This document shows positions 1-6,278 of a stretch of DNA of 6,436 nt, piece by piece; the first letter of the stretch is position 1, and each line of letters starts with the position of its first letter. Position numbers and translations under genes: made by a program. Source of the stretch: an uncultured Lachnospiraceae bacterium (lineage in GTDB: Bacteria > Bacillota_A > Clostridia > Lachnospirales > Lachnospiraceae). The notes below the pieces were generated by a model. It searched no databases, had not been told where the DNA came from, and saw nothing but the letters and a program-made list of their open reading frames with translations. The DNA lies in NCBI GenBank assembly GCA_902795835.1, contig CADBNA010000032.1, forward strand, positions 1 to 6,436, written 5' to 3'.

Positions 1-915
1 GGACCGGAGCATGCGATTGTCCGGGTAACCGGCATCAGCAGCGAAATGGACTTTTTTAATCAGAATTACGAGAACACAAATCAGATATCCGGCCTGGCAG
101 TGGCGGAGAATGACGAGTCTCTTTTTGTGCTCACGGAGTACCGGGTTGTGGAAAATGTGGAGCGCATTATGGTTACGTTCTATGATGGGACAATGGCAGA
201 TGCCAATTTCCAGAAACGGGATCCCAACACCGGGCTGGCAATTCTGAAAGTGATGCTGGACAGCCTGCCTGAAGCGACCAGAAAGAATCTCCGGACAGCC
301 CCCCTGGGCAATTCGAATACGGCATCAAGGGGAGAACCGGTCCTTGCCCTGGGAAGCCCCCTCGGATATCCTGACTCTGTGGCATACGGCGTCCTGACAT
401 CCGTTACGAATATCGTATCCGGCATCGACGCCCAGTACCAGCTCCTTACGACAGATATAGAGGGCAGCGGCATCGGCAGCGGCATACTGGTAAATCTGGA
501 CGGACGCGTGATCGGCATCATTGCCCAGCAGTACAGTGCAGCCGACAATCATACGGTCACGGCCCTGGCTATCTCTCAGCTGAAGCCCCTGATCGAGAAA
601 CTGTCCAACAATGAGACTCTCGTGTGGCTGGGCGTTACGGGCCAGTCCGTGACACAGGAACTGGCAGACCGGACGGGAATTCCCAAAGGGGTGCTGGTAA
701 CCTCCGTGGAGCAGGACTCTCCGGCCATGCTGGCTGGGATCAAGGAGTATGACGTCGTAACCAGGATCAATAACACAGCCGTTACCGGTGTACAGGAATA
801 CCAGAGAATCGTGTCTGCCCTGAAACCGGAGGAGCCTGTTGAGATCACGGCTATGCGAAAAGGGGCTGAGGGATACAGCGAGATCAGTTTTTCGGCAGAA
901 TGCGGCAGCCGCTAG
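1..915 (+). CDS. HtrA-like trypsin-fold/PDZ protein, probable pseudoprotease (5' partial)
   Basis: The 3' part of an S1C (HtrA/DegP-like) protein. The frame is open to base 1 and codes for family-like residues (AIVRVTGI) before the ATG at 46. That ATG has no Shine-Dalgarno site, so the true start, and probably a membrane anchor, lies upstream. A trypsin-like double barrel covers about 1-600, recognised by VVENVERIMVTFYDG, LGNS, LALGSPLGYPDSV and LVNLDGRVIGI. A PDZ domain covers about 625-905 (WLGV, GVLVTSVEQDSPAMLAGI, YDVVTRIN). The catalytic positions are altered: the usual TNNHVV reads TEYRVV (Arg at 142-144), the usual TDLAVLK reads TGLAILK (Gly at 232-234), and the usual GNSGGPLVN reads GIGSGILVN (Gly at 475-477). 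Proteolysis is therefore unlikely; a PDZ-based binding or scaffold role at the cell surface is inferred. yhaM follows after 12 bases, suggesting co-transcription. The family and fold are well supported; the loss of activity is read from motif alignment by eye. Confidence 0.85.
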   Translation, partial: GPEHAIVRVTGISSEMDFFNQNYENTNQISGLAVAENDESLFVLTEYRVVENVERIMVTFYDGTMADANFQKRDPNTGLAILKVMLDSLPEATRKNLRTAPLGNSNTASRGEPVLALGSPLGYPDSVAYGVLTSVTNIVSGIDAQYQLLTTDIEGSGIGSGILVNLDGRVIGIIAQQYSAADNHTVTALAISQLKPLIEKLSNNETLVWLGVTGQSVTQELADRTGIPKGVLVTSVEQDSPAMLAGIKEYDVVTRINNTAVTGVQEYQRIVSALKPEEPVEITAMRKGAEGYSEISFSAECGSR

Positions 916-927
916 AAAGGAAACGGA

Positions 928-1890
928 ATGTTGTTTATTCAGGAACTGCATGAAGGGATGAAAATTGCAGGCATCTACCTGTGCAAGTCTAAAAACCCGG
1001 CGGTTACCAGAAACGGAAAAAACTATGAAAATGTCGTTCTCATGGACCGGACGGGAACCGTAGACGCGAAGATCTGGGAACCGGATTCTGCGGCAATCGA
1101 TGAGTTCGACGCACTGGATTACGTAGATATCATCGGCGATGTCACAAAATACAACGGAAATATACAGGTCTCCCTGAAACGCGTCCGGAAGGCAGGAGAG
1201 GGAGAATACGATCCGAAGGATTATCTTCCGGTTTCCGATAAGAATCCGGATGAGATGTTCCGGGCGCTTCTGACTTATGTGGACAAGGTGGAGAATCCGT
1301 ATCTGCACACGCTGCTGGACAGATTTTTCCGGGAGGACGGAGGCCTGACAGAGAGGTTTAAAACCGCTTCCGCTGCCAGGACCATTCATCACAGTTTTGT
1401 GGGAGGACTTCTGCAGCACACGCTGTACGTGACAAACCTCTGCTATTTTTTCAGCCGGTATTATCCCATGCTGAACAGGGACCTGCTGCTGACGGCAGCC
1501 ATGCTTCATGATATCGGGAAGATCCGGGAGATCTCCGCATTTCCGGAATGCGACTATACCGATGACGGACAGCTCCTCGGGCACATTATGATCGGTGCGG
1601 AGATGATCCACGATGAGGCGGGCAGAATAGAGGGATTTCCGGCCAGACTGGAATCTGATCTGAAGCACTGCATTCTTGCCCATCACGGAGAATATGAGTA
1701 CGGTTCTCCGAAAAGACCCGCCCTGGCGGAGGCGCTGGCCCTGAATCTGGCTGACAATGCCGACGCAAAGCTGGAGAGTATGACAGAGCTTTTGCGGGCC
1801 AATGCACAGAAGAGGTCTGATGAATGGTTCGGGTTCAGCAAAATATTTGATTCCAACATCAGAAAAACAGGAGATATCGATGCGCTGTGA
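928..1890 (+). CDS. yhaM: 3'-5' exoribonuclease, YhaM family (OB-fold plus HD domain)
   Basis: A 320-residue cytoplasmic protein, close to the roughly 314 residues of Bacillus subtilis YhaM. In that family the enzyme is a metal-dependent 3'-5' exonuclease acting on RNA (and single-stranded DNA) in RNA turnover. Residues about 10-90 form an OB-fold nucleic-acid binding domain (VVLMDRTGTVDAKIWEP, YVDIIGDV). The HD domain spans about 155-285, with metal-ligand candidates in GLLQHT (H164), MLHDIGK (H194, D195), LGHIMIG (H219), ILAHHGEYEYGSP (H252, H253) and LADNADAK (D276). All expected metal-binding motifs are present, so it should be active. The ATG at 928 has AAAGGA (916-921) six bases upstream and lies 12 bases after the preceding stop, consistent with an operon. 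A stem-loop overlaps its stop codon. The family assignment is firm; the substrate in this organism is inferred. Confidence 0.95.
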   Translation: MLFIQELHEGMKIAGIYLCKSKNPAVTRNGKNYENVVLMDRTGTVDAKIWEPDSAAIDEFDALDYVDIIGDVTKYNGNIQVSLKRVRKAGEGEYDPKDYLPVSDKNPDEMFRALLTYVDKVENPYLHTLLDRFFREDGGLTERFKTASAARTIHHSFVGGLLQHTLYVTNLCYFFSRYYPMLNRDLLLTAAMLHDIGKIREISAFPECDYTDDGQLLGHIMIGAEMIHDEAGRIEGFPARLESDLKHCILAHHGEYEYGSPKRPALAEALALNLADNADAKLESMTELLRANAQKRSDEWFGFSKIFDSNIRKTGDIDAL

Positions 1891-1902
1891 ATAACAGCGC
1901 AT
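1880..1902 (+). promoter_or_regulatory. Perfect stem-loop overlapping the yhaM stop codon
   Basis: ATGCGCTGT (1880-1888) and ACAGCGCAT (1894-1902) are exact reverse complements and form a 9-bp stem closing a 5-base loop, GAATA. The yhaM TGA (1888-1890) sits at the top of the stem and in the loop. Only three T residues (1902-1904) follow, so as an intrinsic terminator it would be weak. It could instead be a partial attenuator before rlmD or a 3'-end stabilising or processing structure. The pairing is seen directly; the function is inferred. Confidence 0.55.
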
Positions 1903-1948
1903 TTCCTGACTTACAGACGAAAAAGGCAGTCATCTGCAGACAAAGGCG

Positions 1949-1955
1949 GGAAGGA
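1949..1955 (+). promoter_or_regulatory. Ribosome binding site supporting the GTG start of rlmD
   Basis: The purine-rich GGAAGGA lies eight bases before the GTG at 1964. The next in-frame ATG (1979) has no comparable site upstream, only AAAGAG-like sequence. This supports GTG as the initiation codon. Confidence 0.65.
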
Positions 1956-1963
1956 AAGACAGA

Positions 1964-3490
1964 GTGAAAGAGAAACAGATGCAGAAAGATAGGCCGGACC
2001 GGGAGAGGCACAGGGACCGGGAGAGGCATATATGGAAGAAAAATGACACGGCTGTGATCCGCATAGAGGATATCGCCGGTGACGGAGAAGGAATCGGCCA
2101 TGCTGACGGCTATGCTGTATTTGTAAAGGATACGGTTCCCGGTGATCTGGCGGAGATACGGATCGTAAAAGCAGGAAAACAATTCGGTTACGGCAGGCTT
2201 ATGCGCCTTCTGGAGCCGTCAGATTGCCGGACGGCGGCTGCCTGTCCCGCTGCCGGCCGGTGCGGCGGCTGCCAGCTGCAGATGATGCGGTATGAGGAAC
2301 AGCTCCGATGGAAGGAGAGGAAAGTCCGCGGCGATCTGGAGAGGATTGGCGGACTCCGGCCCCGGACTGACGGGACGGATGGGCTGTTCCCGGAACCTGT
2401 TTCCGGAATGGAAGATCCTTTCCGTTATCGCAATAAAGCCCTGTTTCCGGTGGGCACAGGCAGGGACGGATCTGTGACGGCCGGATTCTATGCCGGCCGC
2501 ACACATGTGATCGTTCCATGTGAGGACTGCCTTCTCGGGGCAAAAGAGAACAGCCGCCTGCTGAAAGCTGTGACGGACTGGGCGGAGACCTGCCATGTCA
2601 GACCCTATGATGAGACCACGGGAAAAGGCCTTGTCCGCCATGTGCTGATCCGCAAAGGCTTCCGGACGGGAAAATTTCACGTGTGCCTGGTCATAAACGG
2701 GAAAAAAGTTCCGGAAGCAGAGACGCTGATTCAGAACCTGAGACAGGCTGCGCCGGGTGCGCTCTGCGGAATCAGCTTCAGCAGAAACACCGCCCGCGGC
2801 AATGCGGTAATGGGTGAGCGGGCAGAGGCGATATGGGGATCGGCTTATCTGACGGATACGCTTCGCTCGGACAGGTATGATATCTCTGTCACGTATCAGA
2901 TCTCACCCAATTCTTTCTACCAGGTCAATCCGGTAATGACAGAGCGGATGTATGAAAAGGTACTTGCGTACGCGGATCCGGACGGATCAGAAACAGTCGC
3001 GGATCTGTATTGCGGGATCGGGACGATCTCCCTGTTCCTGGCCGGAAGGGTGCGGCGCGTATATGGCGTCGAAATAATTCCCGAGGCTGTCAGAGACGCC
3101 AGAGAAAATGCGAAGATCAACGGGATCTCCAATGCGGAATTCTTTGTCGGGAAAGCGGAAGAGGTCATGCCCCGCCTGCACAGCGAGGGGGCAGAGGCAG
3201 ATATTGTAATTGTCGACCCGCCCAGAAAAGGATGTGACGGGAAACTGCTGGAGACAATAGCGGACATGAATCCGAAGAAACTGATCTATGTCAGCTGCAA
3301 CCCGGCGACTCTTGCCAGGGATCTTCGCTGGCTCAGCGAACATGGTTTTCGCCTTGACAGGTATCAGGCATTTGACCAGTTTCCGATGACCGTACATGTT
3401 GAGACTGTTTGCCTCTTGCGCAACAATAATACAAAGCCGAATGACTGTGTCGGGATTGGCGCGGATGGTGGGGGATTATTACAGGATTAA
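1964..3490 (+). CDS. rlmD: 23S rRNA (uracil-5-)-methyltransferase, RlmD/RlmCD (RumA) family
   Basis: A 508-residue SAM-dependent enzyme that makes 5-methyluridine in 23S rRNA (U1939 in RlmD; Firmicutes RlmCD also modifies U747). Order of parts: a charged N-terminal tail (1-27); a TRAM RNA-binding domain (about 28-85, IEDIAGDGEGIG); an iron-sulfur cluster site with C94, C100 and C103 in CPAAGRCGGC plus probably C189 in CEDCLL; and the Rossmann methyltransferase domain. The last has FYQVNP, the SAM loop DLYCGIGTI (347-355), VDPPRKG (D418), the nucleophile C445 in YVSCNP and the base E480 in HVETVCLL. All catalytic residues are present. After VCLL the protein adds a Gly/Asn-rich tail of about 20 residues that I do not recognise. 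The start is GTG. Which uridine is modified cannot be told from sequence, since Firmicutes often carry more than one paralog. It is probably co-transcribed with yhaM. Confidence 0.94.
   Translation: MKEKQMQKDRPDRERHRDRERHIWKKNDTAVIRIEDIAGDGEGIGHADGYAVFVKDTVPGDLAEIRIVKAGKQFGYGRLMRLLEPSDCRTAAACPAAGRCGGCQLQMMRYEEQLRWKERKVRGDLERIGGLRPRTDGTDGLFPEPVSGMEDPFRYRNKALFPVGTGRDGSVTAGFYAGRTHVIVPCEDCLLGAKENSRLLKAVTDWAETCHVRPYDETTGKGLVRHVLIRKGFRTGKFHVCLVINGKKVPEAETLIQNLRQAAPGALCGISFSRNTARGNAVMGERAEAIWGSAYLTDTLRSDRYDISVTYQISPNSFYQVNPVMTERMYEKVLAYADPDGSETVADLYCGIGTISLFLAGRVRRVYGVEIIPEAVRDARENAKINGISNAEFFVGKAEEVMPRLHSEGAEADIVIVDPPRKGCDGKLLETIADMNPKKLIYVSCNPATLARDLRWLSEHGFRLDRYQAFDQFPMTVHVETVCLLRNNNTKPNDCVGIGADGGGLLQD
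1996..2028 (+). repeat. In-frame 15-bp direct repeat at the rlmD N-terminus
   Basis: GGACCGGGAGAGGCA occurs at 1996-2010 and again, identical, at 2014-2028. The 18-base offset equals six codons, so the protein carries DRERHR followed by DRERHI. It lies in the charged tail before the TRAM domain, which is not part of the conserved enzyme, and looks like a slippage-type tandem duplication. Confidence 0.8.
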
Positions 3491-3613
3491 GGATTCCCGG
3501 AAGAAGCAGAGCCAGTCATGCGGCGGGCTGAGATAGGATTTCTTTGTTGAGAAGATTTTGGAAGGGTATGGAACGGACAGATCAAAAGCACCTGTAAAAA
3601 AGAACAATAGTCA

Positions 3614-3643
3614 TTGAGTTTTCTATGTTTTATAATATATAAT
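3614..3643 (+). promoter_or_regulatory. Probable sigma-A promoter of the sensor kinase operon
   Basis: A -35 like TTGAGT (3614-3619) is followed by an 18-base spacer and a perfect -10 TATAAT (3638-3643). A second TATAAT lies at 3631-3636, but it is only 11 bases from the TTGAGT and has no other good -35. Transcription would begin near 3650, giving a leader of about 80 bases before the start at 3732. Placement and base match support it; no experimental start is known. Confidence 0.6.
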
Positions 3644-3715
3644 AATTCATATCAAATGGGCATCAAAACCAGTGTGAGCATAATGAAGCATAAAAATGCG
3701 GAGCCGGTTTAACCC

Positions 3716-3722
3716 GGGAGGA
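3716..3722 (+). promoter_or_regulatory. Ribosome binding site fixing the kinase start at 3732
   Basis: GGGAGGA ends nine bases before the ATG at 3732. It lies inside the longer frame opening at ATG 3696, which itself has no good Shine-Dalgarno site. A second ATG at 3727 in another frame reads ATG-AAA-TGA and overlaps the chosen start. Confidence 0.8.
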
Positions 3723-3731
3723 ATTGATGAA

Positions 3732-6278
3732 ATGAGCCGTCTGAAGACATCATGGATAGTCATGGCGAATGTAGCCCTGATGTGTGCCATACTGGCCTTC
3801 GTTGCGCTGTATTCCAACCATGAGAGAAAAGAAAACTACCGGCACCAGGTGGAGCATTTTGTCAACGCGACGATTGCCATGGAACGGGTGACGGGAAACT
3901 ATCTGGAAGGGGAGCAGGCAATCTGTGACAACTGGGCACAGTATATTAACAGCCAGGACCTGACGCTGGAAGAGGCGGCGGCATATGTCAGGGCAACCCA
4001 TGTGCGGGCTGCCATGTCTGCCCACCTGATCGATATGGAAACGCTGACAGGCTATTCCACACGGCCGAGGCCGAACACAGAGGATGATTACGAAGTTTCT
4101 TATGAGCGGCTGAACCTGTTCGGGGACGGAGCCTGGATTGCTGATACCGGCGAGGCGGTCAACATTACCCGGACTTATACGAATCCCCTCACCGGGGAAC
4201 AGTCTCTGGCTTTCTGCAACCGGATTACAGTGCGGGACGCGGAAACCGGAGAGAAAAAGCAGGCTTATCTGCTGCGTATTGCTCCTACTTCCAAACTGGA
4301 GGAAGAGTGGGCCTTCCCGCAGGAAGAATATGCGAATGAAGACTTCTCCATTATTGATACGGAGAGCAATTACGTCATCCGGGGACGATCTTTTAAAAAC
4401 ACCGATTTTTTTGAATTCTATAAATCCTATAACCAGCCGGGGATCGCGGTGCAGCAGCAGCTGTTTGCGGACATCCTGTCCGGAACAGGCTCGTTTACCA
4501 TGCTGGATTCGAAGGGAAGGCAATGCATTGTCGCACATACACCCATTACGTCCACGAAGGGATGGGTGCTGCTGAGCTCCGCACCGGTCAGTAACCTGAA
4601 CGCAGTTACAGAGAACTGGCTGCTGATCGGGGTTATAACCTTCGGTTTGCTGCTTCTGCTGGTAATGGACTTCCTGTATATGCATTCCATCAACAAAAAG
4701 CTTCGGGTTATGGCCAGGGAAGCAGAGGCAGCAAACAAGGCCAAAACGGATTTCCTCTCGACCATGTCCCACGATATCCGAACCCCGATGAACGCGATCA
4801 TCGGCCTGACTACGATTGCCGAAAAGAAACTGGATGACCGGGAAGCTGTAGCGGAAAACCTGAGGAAGATCGGCCTGGCCGGCAACCATCTGCTGACGCT
4901 GATCAATGATATCCTGGATATTTCCAAGGTGGAAAGCGGAAAACTCAACCTGAGCCCGTTGACCTTTTCCATTGTGGAAACCGTGCAGAACCTGGTGAAC
5001 CTGTCTCAGCCCATGATCAAGGAGAAAAACATTGATTTCAGTTTCCGCATCAACCGTATGGAAAAGGAATATCTTTACGCCGATCAGCTGCGACTGAACC
5101 AGATCTATATCAATATTCTTTCCAATGCCATCAAATATACGATGCCGGGCGGCAGCGTGTCCGTGGATCTGCGGGAGGAAGACAGTGACAAGGAAGGCTG
5201 TGTCCGGCTGATCTACCGCGTGGCGGACACCGGTATCGGCATGACTCCCGAGTTCCTGGCAAAGATGTATCAGCCTTTTTCCCGGCAGACGGACAGCCGG
5301 GTAAACAGCATCCAGGGTACCGGACTCGGACTTGCAATCACCAAGCAGATGGTGGAGCTGATGGACGGGACAATTGAGTGCCAGAGCGAAACCGGAAAAG
5401 GCACAACTTTCACCATTACGCTGGATCTTCCCATTGCTGAAAAGCAGCTGGAGGAGATGCGGATCGATCATGTGGACGCTCTGATCGCGGACGATGACCC
5501 GGTTCTGCTGGAGACAGCGGCGGATACACTGGAGTCGCTGGGGATCCATGCAGAACAGGCGACAACCGGCACGGAAGCGCTGGATATGATCCGCCGCCGG
5601 CATGAAGCCGGAAAGGATTACGGTGTGGTCATCCTGGACTGGAAGATGCCAGATCTGAACGGTATTGAGACAATCCGGCGCATCCGGACGGAAATCAACG
5701 CTGAAATTCCTATCCTGCTGACTTCCGCATATGACTGGTCCGACATTGAAGACGAAGCGAAAGAAGCAGGCGCGAACGGATTCATCGGAAAACCGCTGTT
5801 CCGCTCCAGACTGTATGAGAAAATCAATGAGCTGCTCGGGACGGAAGCGAAGGCTGTGGAGCCGGAGGACGACTATTCCGATCTCGCCGGGATGAATATC
5901 CTGATCGCGGAGGACAACGACATCAACTGGGAGATTATCTCCACCATGCTGAGCATGTTCGGCATCACGTCGGAACGGGCAGAAAACGGACGGATCTGCA
6001 CGGAAAAAATGGCTAAAGCCGGTGAAGAACAGTATGACCTGATTTTCATGGATATTCAGATGCCGGAAATGAACGGTCTGGACGCAACACGGCACATACG
6101 CAAACTTGAAAACAAATGGGCGGCTTCCATTCCCATCATTGCTATGACTGCCGACGCCTTCTCGGAAAACGTTGCAGAATGCCTGAAAGCAGGTATGAAC
6201 GGACATATTGCCAAGCCGATCGATCTGAAACTTGTTATCAAGGAAATCCGCAGAATCAAGGAGGAAAAGAAAAAATGA
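3732..6278 (+). CDS. Hybrid sensor histidine kinase with Cache-like sensor and two receiver domains
   Basis: An 848-residue inner-membrane signalling kinase. Transmembrane segment 1 is at residues 8-28 and segment 2 at about 296-317, flanking an extracellular domain of about 265 residues. The C-terminal part of that domain (HTPITSTKGWVLLSSAP) resembles double-Cache ligand sensors. Inside the cell come a short coiled linker, HisKA with phosphoacceptor H347 (SHDIRTPMNA), and HATPase_c with the N-box (NILSNAIKYT, about 460-470), G1 box DTGIGM (D499) and G2 box GTGLGLAI (529-536). Receiver 1 starts near 581 (ADDD, D636 in DWKMP, GKPL). Receiver 2 starts near 721 (AEDN, D774 in DIQMP, AKPI). Both receivers keep the acidic pocket, phosphoacceptor Asp and conserved Lys. 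There is no HPt and no DNA-binding output domain. The stop overlaps the next start (ATGA). The ligand is unknown; the downstream solute-binding protein suggests a sugar or other nutrient, which is inference. A start at 3696 would add 12 residues but has a poor ribosome site. Confidence 0.93.
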   Translation: MSRLKTSWIVMANVALMCAILAFVALYSNHERKENYRHQVEHFVNATIAMERVTGNYLEGEQAICDNWAQYINSQDLTLEEAAAYVRATHVRAAMSAHLIDMETLTGYSTRPRPNTEDDYEVSYERLNLFGDGAWIADTGEAVNITRTYTNPLTGEQSLAFCNRITVRDAETGEKKQAYLLRIAPTSKLEEEWAFPQEEYANEDFSIIDTESNYVIRGRSFKNTDFFEFYKSYNQPGIAVQQQLFADILSGTGSFTMLDSKGRQCIVAHTPITSTKGWVLLSSAPVSNLNAVTENWLLIGVITFGLLLLLVMDFLYMHSINKKLRVMAREAEAANKAKTDFLSTMSHDIRTPMNAIIGLTTIAEKKLDDREAVAENLRKIGLAGNHLLTLINDILDISKVESGKLNLSPLTFSIVETVQNLVNLSQPMIKEKNIDFSFRINRMEKEYLYADQLRLNQIYINILSNAIKYTMPGGSVSVDLREEDSDKEGCVRLIYRVADTGIGMTPEFLAKMYQPFSRQTDSRVNSIQGTGLGLAITKQMVELMDGTIECQSETGKGTTFTITLDLPIAEKQLEEMRIDHVDALIADDDPVLLETAADTLESLGIHAEQATTGTEALDMIRRRHEAGKDYGVVILDWKMPDLNGIETIRRIRTEINAEIPILLTSAYDWSDIEDEAKEAGANGFIGKPLFRSRLYEKINELLGTEAKAVEPEDDYSDLAGMNILIAEDNDINWEIISTMLSMFGITSERAENGRICTEKMAKAGEEQYDLIFMDIQMPEMNGLDATRHIRKLENKWAASIPIIAMTADAFSENVAECLKAGMNGHIAKPIDLKLVIKEIRRIKEEKKK
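6258..6264 (+). promoter_or_regulatory. Strong ribosome binding site for the downstream lipoprotein gene
   Basis: AAGGAGG lies within the last codons of the kinase gene, ten bases before the ATG at 6275. Together with the ATGA stop/start overlap it indicates translationally coupled expression, and it favours 6275 over the second ATG at 6284. Confidence 0.8.

Larger units (their letters stand above)
3491..3731. other. Intergenic region between rlmD and the sensor kinase gene
   Basis: About 240 bases without a supported gene. The first half (3491-3600) shows only a weak AGCC/GGCT pairing around 3510-3530 and no T-rich intrinsic terminator that I can recognise. The middle (3600-3660) is distinctly AT-rich and holds the promoter candidate. 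The last part is a probable 5' leader with small possible pairings (AAACC 3666-3670 with GGTTT 3706-3710; GCAT 3688-3691 with ATGC 3696-3699). These are too weak to call a riboswitch. Confidence 0.6.

Noticed and set aside
46..48. ATG at 46 as the start of the HtrA-like protein
   Set aside because: The frame is open upstream to base 1 with family-like sequence, there is no Shine-Dalgarno site before 46, and a start here would remove the first barrel strand and any signal or anchor segment.
325..1902. A 525-codon open frame on the minus strand across the HtrA-like gene and yhaM
   Set aside because: It crosses two well-supported + strand genes and the gap between them, has no recognisable motif, and looks like a shadow of coding bias.
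3491..3600. Intrinsic terminator after rlmD
   Set aside because: Only a 4-bp AGCC/GGCT pairing with a long loop was found and no following T-run; not enough to call.
3696..3731. Twelve-codon upstream extension of the kinase
   Set aside because: The ATG at 3696 lacks a ribosome site, and the strong GGGAGGA lies inside this segment at the right distance for the ATG at 3732, directly before the transmembrane segment.
3660..3731. Riboswitch or structured leader before the kinase
   Set aside because: Possible pairings are 4-5 bp only, and no known riboswitch core or terminator/anti-terminator pair is visible.
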